In this document: positions 17,212 through 26,201 of the stretch, piece by piece
How the letters are laid out: the number at the start of each line of letters is the position of its first letter
Numbering within the stretch: the stretch's first letter is position 1
DNA from: an uncultured Lachnospiraceae bacterium
GTDB lineage: Bacteria; Bacillota; Clostridia; Lachnospirales; Lachnospiraceae
DNA length: 64,000 nt
Assembly: GCA_900539715.1 (NCBI GenBank)
Contig: UQDA01000010.1
Location: 35,239 to 99,238 of the forward strand
Reading direction: 5' to 3'
Program-made: the position numbers and the translations under genes
Notes under the pieces: model-generated
Databases searched by the model: none
What the model saw: the letters and a program-made list of their open reading frames with translations, nothing else
What the model was told of the DNA's origin: nothing

Positions 17212-18411
17212 ATGAAACGGGCAGAAAGTTATAAAGTGCGTGCTTCTTTGACAAGTCGCACGGATAAAAAACAGGATACAGTATTTCTCGGTCTTCTCTA
17301 CTACAATGACTGCAATGGGAAAAGAATCAGCAAAACAGTTACCTTAAAGTCAAAAACAGAAGATTCAATCAAAAATGAACTGGAACAGCATCAGAATGCA
17401 TTGCAGAATCGTTTAAACATTATACTTGCCGAAAAGGAAAAACATAGTATCTTGGAGGAATATTCTGAATTTACGGAATGGACAAAAAACCGGGTAAAAA
17501 TTACTACTTACGATGGATATGTAGCACGTAAAACTTATGTTGACCGTTATTTTTCCCGCCCGGATACGCCAAAATATATTGAAGACCTTACAAAGAAAGA
17601 TATTGCAAACTATTATATCTGGCTGACATTCCATGGCAGAAAAAATGGAAAACCATTAAGCACGCATACAGTAAATGATGCAAAGGCGCTGTTTAACTTC
17701 TTTATAGAATATGAAAATGAACTTAAAGATGCAAAATTAGTAGCTCCTCGGAAAGATAGTTCTGTTCTTAACACAAGACAACACGCCAAAAAAGAAGTCG
17801 CTTTCTTAACAAGTGAACAGTGCAGGGAATTTTTAAATTTTCTGAAATATGGGGAATACAGTGACTTATACAGTATCGTATTGGTTGGGCTCTATACAGG
17901 GATGCGGCGTTCAGAATTGATTGGCCTGCAATGGAAGAGTGTAAACCTGAAAAAGAATCTCCTGATTGTAGAAAGGACAGTCGTAAAGCGCAACAGCGGG
18001 AAACCTCATATCTCTAATCAGACGAAAACAGAAGCCGGACACCGGGTAGTTGCTATGTGCATCGCTGTTTCAGAAGAACTTGCTAAGCTTCGGACCCAAC
18101 GACCTGTATCCCATAAGCCGGAAGAAGTATTTCTTAATAAAAAAGGGAAAATGTGGAATCCTGACAATCTTTCAAAACGCTTCAAAAAAGCCTTGATTGC
18201 ATGCTTTGGGGAATATGAAGCACTTCCGCTCCATTTCCATAGCATGAGGGCAACTACGGCTACTCTATTAAGGGATTCTGGCATGTCACTTGAGGATATT
18301 CAAAAGTTTATCGGACATAAGCCCGGAAATAGGGTCACTATCGATCACTACTACGGAACAAGCCAACATCAGATTCAGAACTTGAAGGAACATCTCGACG
18401 CTATGATATAA
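17212..18411 (+). CDS. int: tyrosine integrase of element 1
   Basis: 399 residues, the size of Tn916-type integrases. The N-terminal beta-sheet arm-binding domain is followed by a SAM-like core-binding domain (ITTYDGYVARKTYVDRYF to LTFHGRKNGKPLSTHTVNDA). The catalytic domain has arginine I in GLYTGMRRSELIGLQW, HFHSMRATTATLLRDSG (H-x-x-R), FIGHKPGNRVTIDHYYG with the second His and the tyrosine nucleophile. RBS GGAGGTG. It lies 180 bp from attR, as expected for the enzyme that inserted element 1 into tRNA-Pro. Confidence 0.95.
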   Translation: MKRAESYKVRASLTSRTDKKQDTVFLGLLYYNDCNGKRISKTVTLKSKTEDSIKNELEQHQNALQNRLNIILAEKEKHSILEEYSEFTEWTKNRVKITTYDGYVARKTYVDRYFSRPDTPKYIEDLTKKDIANYYIWLTFHGRKNGKPLSTHTVNDAKALFNFFIEYENELKDAKLVAPRKDSSVLNTRQHAKKEVAFLTSEQCREFLNFLKYGEYSDLYSIVLVGLYTGMRRSELIGLQWKSVNLKKNLLIVERTVVKRNSGKPHISNQTKTEAGHRVVAMCIAVSEELAKLRTQRPVSHKPEEVFLNKKGKMWNPDNLSKRFKKALIACFGEYEALPLHFHSMRATTATLLRDSGMSLEDIQKFIGHKPGNRVTIDHYYGTSQHQIQNLKEHLDAMI

Positions 18412-18458
18412 TAATCTTCTTAATATTTGAGAAATATGAGAGGTCGGATTCTGATACA

Positions 18459-18496
18459 GTTTTAATACGATACGCTTCAAGTTTTAATACGATACG
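18459..18496. repeat. paired 16-bp repeats, likely integrase arm sites
   Basis: GTTTTAATACGATACG occurs at 18459-18474 and 18481-18496 (22-bp period, two helical turns). Related TTTAATAC/TTAATACGAT copies occur just inside the left end. Their placement fits integrase arm or excisionase sites. Confidence 0.6.
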
Positions 18497-18592
18497 TTAC
18501 TATTACCAGGATACGGCTTCTTTTTAAACGTCATGTTAAAAAAGTTAGACGCTCCTCGTTATAAAACTGATAGGTAAAGGAATAGCACCATT

Positions 18593-18641
18593 TTCGGGAC
18601 GCAGAGGTCGCGTGTTCGAATCACGTCGCTTCGACTAAAAG
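18593..18641 (+). repeat. attR of element 1 (49-bp direct repeat)
   Basis: Exact copy of the 3' part of tRNA-Pro (4458-4506). It has no tRNA 5' half and no promoter, so it is a non-functional remnant. Confidence 0.93.
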
Positions 18642-18668
18642 CACCGTATTAACGGTGCTTTTTTTGTT
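18636..18668 (+). terminator. original tRNA-Pro terminator
   Basis: AGCACCGT-ATTA-ACGGTGCT followed by TTTTTTG directly after attR; before insertion it ended the tRNA-Pro transcript. Confidence 0.85.
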
Positions 18669-18703
18669 TCGTAAAATAGTATCCTACGCCAGATGCTTCC
18701 CGC

Positions 18704-19516
18704 TTACACCCCCGGCATCTCCTCCAGCGCCTTAAACCGATACCCCATTTCCTCCCACCTCGTCAAAAGCTCATCCAGTATCTCCCCGTTTGTTCTGGAA
18801 GTGTTGTGGAGCAGCACGACCGCCCCCGGATGTACCCTTTTCAGTAGCTTGGAAAATGCTTCCTCATGCGTAGGCTGCGCGTCCTGATTCCAATCCACAT
18901 AGGCAAGGCTCCAGAAAAAAGTCTTATACCCCAGCTCCTGCGCTATTTTCAGATTGTTTTCGCTGTATTTCCCCTGCGGCGGACGGTAGAATTTCACCAT
19001 TTTTTGCCCGATTGTCCGCTCATAGAGCGTTTCCAGCTCCCCGAGCTCTTTTTGAAACTCTTCTTTTCCCATCGAGGACATATTCGGATGATGATAACTG
19101 TGATTTCCGACCGTATGTCCTTCCGCAACCATCCGTTTTACAAGCTCCGGACTCGTTTCCACATAATTTCCTACAACAAAAAAAGCCGCCGGTGCGCTGT
19201 GTTTTTTGAGAGCGTCCAGAATCGCGGGCGTATTGCCGTTTTCAAACCCGCAGTCGAACGTCAGATAAAGCACCTTTTCCTGCGTGTCCTCCGCATAAAA
19301 AGCGTCATATCTTCCCAATTCCTCAAAATCCGCATTCGCGACCGGTGGCTTCCCTTCCTCCTGAAAGCTCAACCCCCAGTTTTGCTCTGCCGGAAGTGCC
19401 GAAACCGCCATGTCACGCATGCTCACGATACGTCCCGCAAAGCTTCCAAAACAAAATGCCAGCGTAAAGATCAGGCACAATCCCACCAGCGCCCTGACTT
19501 TTTCCCGTCTGTCCAT
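18704..19516 (-). CDS. pdaA: polysaccharide deacetylase, PdaA type
   Basis: The ATG at 19516 is preferred (AGGCGGTGA upstream); a GTG three codons earlier is possible. About 270 residues with an N-terminal signal anchor (ALVGLCLIFTLAFCFGSFAG). The NodB domain has motif 1 LTFDCGFENGNT (PdaA-type, with Asp of TFD), the metal motif HTVGNHSYHHPNMS, YRPPQGKYSEN, and the C-terminal PGAVVLLHNTS. PdaA de-N-acetylates muramic acid residues for muramic-delta-lactam in the spore cortex; the family therefore suggests a spore former. The usual TFDNG is TFDCG here. Single transcription unit facing attR. Confidence 0.88.
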   Translation of the reverse strand: MDRREKVRALVGLCLIFTLAFCFGSFAGRIVSMRDMAVSALPAEQNWGLSFQEEGKPPVANADFEELGRYDAFYAEDTQEKVLYLTFDCGFENGNTPAILDALKKHSAPAAFFVVGNYVETSPELVKRMVAEGHTVGNHSYHHPNMSSMGKEEFQKELGELETLYERTIGQKMVKFYRPPQGKYSENNLKIAQELGYKTFFWSLAYVDWNQDAQPTHEEAFSKLLKRVHPGAVVLLHNTSRTNGEILDELLTRWEEMGYRFKALEEMPGV

Positions 19517-19682
19517 AGAAATCACCGCCTACCCGTTTTTACACTATATCCCCAAACGGCTTTTCCTATGTCTGAAAAATATAATCCAGACGCCTCTGCA
19601 GCGCCGTATACACGTCGACATCCAGATACTTCTTTTTCATTCGTTCCCTCTTTAAAACAGCCGGGCAGCCCTGCCGCCGACT

Positions 19683-20321
19683 TTATCTGCTGATGATATA
19701 TTTGCAGATGGGATTTCCCTGCGATGAAAAACGCTCCTCATACTCTGTCATCACATTTCCGGCGCACAGCCTCTCGTCATGATGCAGGTCATATGTCATC
19801 TCGTCCAGCCGCCATCCGGCTTCCTTTACTTCTTCCAGCGCAAAATCGAACAGCGGGCGGTTATCCGTCTTAAACTCAATGGTCCCGTCCTTTTTCAGTA
19901 TCTTGTCATACCGCGCCAGAAACTGTCTGGATTCCAGACGTCTTTTTGCATGCCTGTCCTTCGGCCACGGGTCAGAAAAATTAAGATATATCCGGTCCAA
20001 TTCCCCGTCTGCAAACACATTTTTCAAATCCTCCGCGTCCATGCGCAGCAGCCGCACGTTCGGCAGCTCCTCCTCTTCCAGCTTCTGAACCGCCCGCAAA
20101 AGGACCGTCGAATATTTCTCGATACCGATAAAATTTATCTCCGGATTCAGACGCGCCATATCCATCAGGAAACGTCCTTTTCCCATGCCTATCTCTACAT
20201 ATACCGGACGGTCGTTTCCAAACGCGCTGCGCCACATGCCCTTCTGCTGCTCCGGCTCATGAACTACAAACCGGCTTTCCCCGATCATCTCCCGGGACCC
20301 TGTCACATTTCTCAGTCTCAT
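19683..20321 (-). CDS. trmB: tRNA (guanine-N7)-methyltransferase
   Basis: 212 residues, the normal TrmB length. It has PVYVEIGMGKGRFLMDMARL (SAM motif I), NFIGIEKYSTVLLRAVQKLE, the signature LNFSDPWPKDRHAKRRLESR, FKTDNRPLFDFALEEV and the end TEYEERFSSQGNPICKYIISR. It makes m7G46 in tRNA using S-adenosylmethionine. Lies 158 bp upstream (in its own sense direction) of pdaA. Confidence 0.96.
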   Translation of the reverse strand: MRLRNVTGSREMIGESRFVVHEPEQQKGMWRSAFGNDRPVYVEIGMGKGRFLMDMARLNPEINFIGIEKYSTVLLRAVQKLEEEELPNVRLLRMDAEDLKNVFADGELDRIYLNFSDPWPKDRHAKRRLESRQFLARYDKILKKDGTIEFKTDNRPLFDFALEEVKEAGWRLDEMTYDLHHDERLCAGNVMTEYEERFSSQGNPICKYIISR

Positions 20322-20542
20322 ATAAATTTTCCTTTTTTTTCATATTTTACCAGTTATTTTACTATAGTATCCCCTAAAAAGGAAGCGATTCCCGCAACTC
20401 TTTAAGAAATTGTAAATTTTTCTGCTGAACACTTAATTTTTATGCAATAATAGTGTATGATGGAAACGATATTTCAAAAAAAACGATATTGAGACAAAAA
20501 ATAAGCCTGACGGCTCATTTTTCACACAGAATGGAGAACGAC

Positions 20543-22192
20543 ATGAGATCTATCTGGAAAAAACGTATTTTTTCTTTTATCATAGCGGCCGGCTGCAGCG
20601 CTGCTCTTATGAACAGCGCTTTTTTGACGGCTCACGCAGAAGTCATCGATTATCGGGCACAGCTGGAAATCTACAAACAGCTTCCTGTCGACACCAACGG
20701 CGTTGATAACTGGCCTCAGGGTCCGGTCGTGTCGGCAAAATCCGCCATTTTGATGGATGCCGATACGGGAGCCGTCCTGTATTCCAAAAACATCCACGAG
20801 AAGCTATATCCCGCCAGTACCACAAAGATACTGACCGCCTATATCGCCCGGCAGAAAAGCGGGCTTGACGATATGGTGGAATATTCCTCCGAAGCAGTCA
20901 ACAGCATCGACTGGCGCAGCGATTCCAATATCGGTATCAAGGCCGGGGAAGCCATAACAATGGAACAGTCCCTTTACGGCCTTCTCGTCGGCTCTGCCAG
21001 CGAATGCGGCAACGCCATCGGCGAGCATATCAGCGGCAATGTGGATGACTTTATACAGCTGATGAACGAAACAGCCAAAAACCTCGGCTGTACCGAAACC
21101 CACTTCGTGAATACAAACGGCAAACACGATGAAGAGCATTATACCTCAACCCATGACCTTGCACTCATCGCACAGCAGTTTTTTGCAGACGAAGTGCTTT
21201 GCAAAATGTCCAGCACCCGCAGCTACACGATTCCTGCGTCACCCACGCTTTCGAAGGAGCTTATCCCCAACAGTAAAAACAACCTCCTGCCGGGCAAAGC
21301 ATACGCCTATGAATATCTGGTCGGCAGCAAGACCGGTTACACACCTCATGCGCGCTCCAACCTTGTTTCCTGCGCGGAAAAAGACGGATTAAAACTCATC
21401 TGCGTCGTGATGGCGGATGAATCCCCTGAACAGTTTAAGGATACCGTCAGCCTTTTTGATTACGGCTTCAGCAATTTTTCATCCGTGCACGCAGTCCAGG
21501 AGGATACCACCTATAACGTGGGACGCGGCGGGCTTTTTTCTGCCGGAGGACAGCAGGCCGCCCAGATACTTTCCATTGACCCGGACGCGAAGGTGACTCT
21601 TCCTGCCACTGTTGAATTTGCAGACCTGACTTCCGAGCTCACCTATGACGGCAACGGTGCCGGACAGGCTGCTGTTATTCACTATTCCTACAACGGTCAG
21701 ACGCTCGGGACTGCACCTATTCTGTTTCAGGATGTGGCTGCCTTCGATTTAACCACCCAGCCCCTGACGGAAGAGGAAGCTGCCGCTCTTGCCTCCCAAA
21801 CGACTCAGGATACCGCTGGTGCAGCTGTATTCTCAGCTTTGGGGACAGACTCCGGCGAAAACAGTACACAGGACGGCAGTGAAACCGTCGCCCCCGGCGA
21901 GACAGCCTCCGAAGAAGAGAGTGCTCTTCCTGAAAGCAGCGCTCCCGCCCCCTCCGAAGCGGTCCGTCCCTCCGTTGCAATACCCGGCGGAAATGTAATT
22001 TTTTTAAATATCAAAAATATCCTCATCGTTATAGGCGCAATTTCCGCCATTGCCATCGCTGCACTCGTTATCCGCTCCGTCGTTGTCTCCCGCAGACGCA
22101 ACCGCAGAAGACAGGCTATCATGAAACGGCGCAGGGAAAACCGCGGAAAGGAAATTATCAATTTCGATAAATATATCGATCCGAATCTGTAA
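20543..22192 (+). CDS. D-alanyl-D-alanine carboxypeptidase (DacA/DacF type) with C-terminal membrane anchor
   Basis: The start at ATG 20543 follows TGGAGAACG; 549 residues. Signal peptide about 1-32. The penicillin-binding domain has the SxxK motif at S92-T-T-K95, SAS at 151-153 where most family members have SxN, and KTG at 263-265. A beta-sandwich domain follows, then a Ser/Glu-rich linker and a membrane segment (ILIVIGAISAIAIAALVIRSVVV) with an Arg-rich cytoplasmic tail, instead of the usual amphipathic anchor helix. It trims the terminal D-Ala of peptidoglycan stem peptides outside the membrane. Confidence 0.88.
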   Translation: MRSIWKKRIFSFIIAAGCSAALMNSAFLTAHAEVIDYRAQLEIYKQLPVDTNGVDNWPQGPVVSAKSAILMDADTGAVLYSKNIHEKLYPASTTKILTAYIARQKSGLDDMVEYSSEAVNSIDWRSDSNIGIKAGEAITMEQSLYGLLVGSASECGNAIGEHISGNVDDFIQLMNETAKNLGCTETHFVNTNGKHDEEHYTSTHDLALIAQQFFADEVLCKMSSTRSYTIPASPTLSKELIPNSKNNLLPGKAYAYEYLVGSKTGYTPHARSNLVSCAEKDGLKLICVVMADESPEQFKDTVSLFDYGFSNFSSVHAVQEDTTYNVGRGGLFSAGGQQAAQILSIDPDAKVTLPATVEFADLTSELTYDGNGAGQAAVIHYSYNGQTLGTAPILFQDVAAFDLTTQPLTEEEAAALASQTTQDTAGAAVFSALGTDSGENSTQDGSETVAPGETASEEESALPESSAPAPSEAVRPSVAIPGGNVIFLNIKNILIVIGAISAIAIAALVIRSVVVSRRRNRRRQAIMKRRRENRGKEIINFDKYIDPNL

Positions 22193-22211
22193 ACTATCCA
22201 AAAAACTTCCA

Positions 22212-22257
22212 TAAAAAAGGGAGATGGCGTAAAAACTGCGCCTCTCCCTTTTTTAAC
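22212..22257 (+). terminator. terminator of carboxypeptidase gene
   Basis: AAAAAGGGAGATGGCG and CGCCTCTCCCTTTTTT form a strong hairpin with a T run. Confidence 0.9.
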
Positions 22258-22327
22258 AAATTCTTTTCTTTTTTTGCAACATATCTCTCCCGCCGTTCGT
22301 TATCTATGCAGAAAGGGGGCGAAACCT

Positions 22328-22801
22328 TTGTGGGAAGAGCTTTATGAAGACTATTTCAAAGAACTGGTAAGTTACGGCACGCGTATGTGCGGCAGCAGGG
22401 AGCTGTCTGAAGACCTTGCCCAGGAAACCTTTATAAAGGCAATGATGCACGCTGCCGCCATAGAGGACCTGTCCCCCGCCAAGCGGAGGGCATGGTTGTA
22501 CCGTACTTTCAAAAACCTCTTCTTCGACCGCTATCGGCGGACCATTCTGGAAAACAACTACATAAACAATCTTTCGTCTGAATTTTCTGAAGACGAACGG
22601 ATACAGGAGGTTGAAAATGCGATGCTCTTACAGACTGTCAGCCCTACGGACCGCGCGATGTTCCAGCTCCGCTATTTTGACGGCTATACCGCGGAGGAGA
22701 TTGCCCGGATGATGAATCTTCCATCCGGAACGGTTCGCTCACGACTGTCCCGCTGCCGCAAATTTTTAAAAGAACAGCTCAATTTTAAAGGAGGAAAATG
22801 A
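22328..22801 (+). CDS. ECF-type RNA polymerase sigma factor
   Basis: The start at TTG 22328 is chosen because GAAAGGGGG lies 8 bp upstream; the open frame continues further up without another RBS. About 157 residues. Sigma region 2 (LYEDYFKELVSYGTRMCGSR, then ELSEDLAQETFIKAMMHAAA and WLYRTFKNLFFDRYRR) and region 4 (RAMFQLRYFDGYTAEEIARM to PSGTVRSRLSRCRKFLKEQL) are both clear. The next gene begins 1 bp after its stop, so the partner at 22803 probably belongs to its circuit. No anti-sigma with the usual zinc motif follows. Confidence 0.92.
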   Translation: MWEELYEDYFKELVSYGTRMCGSRELSEDLAQETFIKAMMHAAAIEDLSPAKRRAWLYRTFKNLFFDRYRRTILENNYINNLSSEFSEDERIQEVENAMLLQTVSPTDRAMFQLRYFDGYTAEEIARMMNLPSGTVRSRLSRCRKFLKEQLNFKGGK

Positions 22802-22802
22802 T

Positions 22803-24032
22803 ATGGCTAAAAAATTGACCATCAACTGTGCAAACTGCGACGCCAGAAAAGTACAGGAGGAAAACTATTCTCACTACGAACAGATAACTATCAACTGCGC
22901 CACCATCCTGACCAGCCCTGCCGGAAAGGCAGTGCTGAGCAGACTTCCCTTTACCCTCAACTGCGCCAATGTAATGGAGCTTGAAGATGATGTGGATTTC
23001 CGCACGGTCAACGGCAGCAGCGAGATCAAAAGCGGAGATGCCGTCCCTCAGCAAAAATTCTATCTGGCTGTCAACGGCCAGCTCACGCTCGGTCCCGATA
23101 CTCAAAAACAGCTTGAAAAATGCGTTGGCATGACGATAAACGGATCGCTGGTCTGCCCCGAAAGCGTCTACACCGCTCTCCCTGCGGTAAAAGTCAACGG
23201 TTCAACTACCTGCTATCCTGATAACGCCATTGTACTCAAGCGCAGCGCAGTCATCGACAGATTGTTTACACTTCGCGCCAAAAACAGCCTGTACTGGTCC
23301 GGCAGGCGCATGATCATGGTAGATCCGGAATTAAATGCGGAAGCTCTGAGAAATAAAGGCGCCTCCTTCAGCGCCGGAGAAATCATCATTGCCCGGTCCA
23401 AAGTTGAATCCCTTATCGACCTCATCGACGAAAAGGCTGAAATCATCATCGTTCCCGATGATACCGCCGTCATAATGGATGATATCACGCTGGACGATAC
23501 AGCCCTTCGGCGCTTCGGCAGCAGCCTGTATGTCATCGGAGACGTGACCGTTCCCGAAAATGCAGACATGCTGGACCGGCTGACCTATCTGAACATCCGC
23601 GGAGACGCACTGGTCGCACCGGAGCACAAAGAAAAATTCCTTGAAACAGTAACTGAAATCTCCGGCGAAGTAAAATCCATAAGGCCCAGAGGCGCTGTAC
23701 TGGAGGACAAACCTTTTGTCAAAATCACCCGCTGGATACTGGAGCAGCAGCCTCTGGGCATCGACGTCAGGGACTGCGGCATCGTAAAAATCTCCGATGA
23801 TATTCCCAGAGAGCTCATCGTGGAACGGCTCCATCTGGAAGACTGCGGCATCATTAAATGCAGCAAAGAACTGGAGGACGCCGTCAGTATGGTCTGTGAA
23901 GATACCGCGCATATATGCACAACAGACGGCGATGACGACATGGGAATCGGTAATATGATAAAAAATGCCCTGGGTGGTATCAATAATGCTCTGGACACAA
24001 AAATCATCAACGCCGCCGATTATATCCTGTAA
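22803..24032 (+). CDS. repeat protein co-transcribed with sigma factor, 409 aa
   Basis: 409 residues, cytoplasmic. The first half has a periodic INC/LNC/VNG motif: TINCANCDAR, TINCATILTS, LNCANVMELE, VNGSSEI, VNGQLTL, TINGSLVCPE, VNGSTTCYP, spaced about 20-30 residues, as in a beta-solenoid (bactofilin-like) fold. The second half has IDVRDCGIVKISDDI and HLEDCGIIKCSKEL repeats. Many Cys and Asn align in ladders. It could be a polymer, a sigma-factor antagonist or the target gene of the sigma factor; I do not know a characterised relative. RBS AAAGGAGG overlaps the sigma stop region. Confidence 0.75.
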   Translation: MAKKLTINCANCDARKVQEENYSHYEQITINCATILTSPAGKAVLSRLPFTLNCANVMELEDDVDFRTVNGSSEIKSGDAVPQQKFYLAVNGQLTLGPDTQKQLEKCVGMTINGSLVCPESVYTALPAVKVNGSTTCYPDNAIVLKRSAVIDRLFTLRAKNSLYWSGRRMIMVDPELNAEALRNKGASFSAGEIIIARSKVESLIDLIDEKAEIIIVPDDTAVIMDDITLDDTALRRFGSSLYVIGDVTVPENADMLDRLTYLNIRGDALVAPEHKEKFLETVTEISGEVKSIRPRGAVLEDKPFVKITRWILEQQPLGIDVRDCGIVKISDDIPRELIVERLHLEDCGIIKCSKELEDAVSMVCEDTAHICTTDGDDDMGIGNMIKNALGGINNALDTKIINAADYIL

Positions 24033-24067
24033 TATCATCAAATCTATCCTTATCTGACAACGCTATA

Positions 24068-24124
24068 AGCTGCAGGAGCCGCAGACTTCTCTTTTTTAAG
24101 TCTGCGGCTCCTGTATCATTTTTT
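24068..24124. terminator. bidirectional terminator
   Basis: ACAGGAGCCGCAGACTT-type stem (GCAGGAGCCGCAGACTT / AAGTCTGCGGCTCCTGT) with T or A runs on both sides, between two convergent genes. Confidence 0.9.
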
Positions 24125-24127
24125 ATC

Positions 24128-25078
24128 CTATCCCCTGTGCCGGTGCTCTCTCCGGAGCTCCCGGACATGCTCTTTTCTCCCCAGTATCTGTTCCCGTTCC
24201 TCTTCGCTGATGAACTTTGTTGTCTTGACAGCGTAGACCATATCGTTCTCCGCCTTTTTGATGCGTATTTTCCCTTTCATCCATCCATGCTTGTCACAAT
24301 AGGAAAGACTGTAATAGTGCCTGCCGTTCGGCGTAAACCAGCGCACCTTCCGGCGCAGGTTTTTGTGGCACAGATAGCAGCGGGTCGAAATAACCTCCCT
24401 GTCCGCCATCAGCTCTTCCTTATCCGCAAACGGTCGGGAAATATATTTTGCATAATCATCAAATACGACATGCACCTCATCGCGGTGGCTTTTCGGGAGC
24501 ACGAACGTGTCATATGAAAATCTCTGCAGGGCGACCGGATCTTTTATCATCTGGAGCACCCTCGCCGTATACCATGCGTCGCTGAGCGCCCGATGGAACG
24601 CCCCGTCCTTTTCGATATTTAAAAAATCCACCGCATATTCCAGACTGCGCCTGCTCTTCTGGTCCTCATACGCTATCGAAAAAAGCTTCTGGATATCATA
24701 AAAACGCACTGGTCCGGTTCCCAGCGGCTCCATACCAAAGAAACGCATATTGCGCTGCAGCTCCGTTAAATCCTGCGGTCCCCATGTGCCAAACATAAAA
24801 TCCGTCCCGCACCATTTCAAAAAGTCGCCCGCGACCTCCGTAAATTTTCTTTTTCCCTGCAGCTCCTCCATATGTATCCCTATCAGCCGCTCCGTCACAG
24901 AATGCATTTCCTCATATACCTGCGGACAGATCAGTTCCTGAAACGTATCTATGATCTCCATGCGGCTGTTCAGTTTTACTGCCCCTATCTCGATGATTTC
25001 AAAGGTCAGCAGCCTGCTGCGGGCGTCCCGGTTATCAGACGCCTGATTCCATTCCAGATCCAGAACTACATAATCCAT
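24128..25078 (-). CDS. DEDDh 3'-5' exonuclease domain protein
   Basis: 316 residues. Exo I motif VVLDLEWNQ (D6, E8), Exo II around TWGPQDLTELQRN, and Exo III HRALSDAWYTARV, as in RNase T/DnaQ/KapD-type exonucleases. The C-terminal part has a CYLCHKNLRRKVRWF Cys-pair and basic tail (HVRELRREHRHRG), perhaps for nucleic acid binding. Its 5' end overlaps the end of mnmA by 44 bp, so translation of both is coupled. Confidence 0.85.
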   Translation of the reverse strand: MDYVVLDLEWNQASDNRDARSRLLTFEIIEIGAVKLNSRMEIIDTFQELICPQVYEEMHSVTERLIGIHMEELQGKRKFTEVAGDFLKWCGTDFMFGTWGPQDLTELQRNMRFFGMEPLGTGPVRFYDIQKLFSIAYEDQKSRRSLEYAVDFLNIEKDGAFHRALSDAWYTARVLQMIKDPVALQRFSYDTFVLPKSHRDEVHVVFDDYAKYISRPFADKEELMADREVISTRCYLCHKNLRRKVRWFTPNGRHYYSLSYCDKHGWMKGKIRIKKAENDMVYAVKTTKFISEEEREQILGRKEHVRELRREHRHRG

Positions 25079-26138
25079 TGATAGTACCTCCGCCTACAAC
25101 GATATCTCCATCATACAGAACGACCGACTGTCCCTTTGTGATAGCCCGCTGAGGTTCGTCAAATACCAGATGTATCCCATCCTTTCCAACCGGCTCTGCA
25201 TTCGCCCACTGTTCCTTATGACGATAGCGCACCTTCGCCTTTACCCTGAGCGTCCCTGCCGGAACATCGCCGCCTATCCAGCAGAAATCGTTTGCCGTCA
25301 GCTCCTTTGACCAAAGCTCTGCATCCCTGCCGAGTATGACTCTGTTATTTGCCACATCTATGCGCTGCACATACATCGGCTCTTTTAATGCCAGTCCGAG
25401 GCCTTTGCGCTGCCCTACCGTATAATGGATGATTCCCTTATGCTGGCCGAGCACATGTCCCTCCCGGTCCACGAAATCGCCCGGCAAAAAGGTCTTGCCC
25501 GTATAACGCTGTATGAATCCGGCATAATCCCCGTCCGGAACAAAACAGATATCCTGACTGTCATGCTTGCGGGCATTCACAAACCCTTCCGCCTCCGCGA
25601 TTTCCCGTATCTCAGGCTTTCTCATGCCGCCCAGCGGAAACTTCAGATGTGCCAGCTGCTCCTGACTCAGATTGTAGAGAACATAGCTCTGGTCCTTATT
25701 TTCGTCAATCCCTTTTTTCAGGAAAAAACGTCCGTCACACTCCTCTATCCGCGCATAATGTCCCGTCACGACATAGTCGCATTCCAGCTCCCTTGCCCGA
25801 CGCAACAGCTTGTCAAATTTCATATAACGATTACAGTCGATACACGGGTTCGGCGTGCAGCCGTTTTCGTAGGCGCATACGAACCGGTCCATGACCTGTG
25901 TTCCGAAATCCTCCGTAAAATTGAATACAAAATAAGGCATCCCGAGTGCTCTCGCCACACTGCGCGCATCTTCCACATCTTCCAGGGAACAGCATGTTCC
26001 GCCCTTTCGTTCGCAGGTATCCTCTCCCGCAAAAAGGCGCATCGTCACGCCCATACAATCATATCCGTCACGCTTCATCAGCCATGCCGCAACGCTGGAA
26101 TCCACGCCGCCGCTCATGGCTATCATCGCTTTTTTCAT
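25035..26138 (-). CDS. mnmA: tRNA-specific 2-thiouridylase MnmA
   Basis: 367 residues. It has the PP-loop MIAMSGGVDSSVAAWLMKRD, the catalytic cysteine in NGCTPNPCIDCNRYMKF, the second cysteine in HDSQDICFVPDGDYAGF, and DENKDQSYVLY, GQRKGLGLA. MnmA transfers sulfur to U34 of Glu, Gln and Lys tRNAs using ATP. Overlaps the exonuclease gene by 44 bp. Confidence 0.97.
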   Translation of the reverse strand: MKKAMIAMSGGVDSSVAAWLMKRDGYDCMGVTMRLFAGEDTCERKGGTCCSLEDVEDARSVARALGMPYFVFNFTEDFGTQVMDRFVCAYENGCTPNPCIDCNRYMKFDKLLRRARELECDYVVTGHYARIEECDGRFFLKKGIDENKDQSYVLYNLSQEQLAHLKFPLGGMRKPEIREIAEAEGFVNARKHDSQDICFVPDGDYAGFIQRYTGKTFLPGDFVDREGHVLGQHKGIIHYTVGQRKGLGLALKEPMYVQRIDVANNRVILGRDAELWSKELTANDFCWIGGDVPAGTLRVKAKVRYRHKEQWANAEPVGKDGIHLVFDEPQRAITKGQSVVLYDGDIVVGGGTINGLCSSGSGMESGV

Positions 26139-26201
26139 GTAAGCTATCCTCCGTTTTTCCGCCCTGTCTGTTTTACATTATGAGCGATTGCCGCCGCCCT
26201 G

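Larger units (their letters stand above)
4458..18641. mobile_element. element 1: 14.1-kb integrated element in tRNA-Pro
   Basis: Bounded by exact 49-bp direct repeats (attL 4458-4506, attR 18593-18641), with a tyrosine integrase next to attR and a serine recombinase next to attL. Base composition is lower in GC than the flanks, most strongly in the cargo at 5.6-11.3 kb. I see no relaxase, coupling protein, type IV secretion gene, phage structural gene or recognisable replication initiator, so it is a genomic island or a mobilised satellite rather than a full conjugative element or prophage. Cargo: a DNA methyltransferase, several unknown small proteins, two exported proteins and a TOPRIM/DUF4869/ATPase-like operon. 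Confidence 0.9.

Noticed and set aside
4458..18641. Element 1 as conjugative element or prophage
   Set aside because: No relaxase, coupling ATPase, type IV secretion, capsid, terminase or lysis genes could be recognised.
18593..18641. Second tRNA-Pro gene
   Set aside because: Only the 3' half is present; it is attR of element 1.
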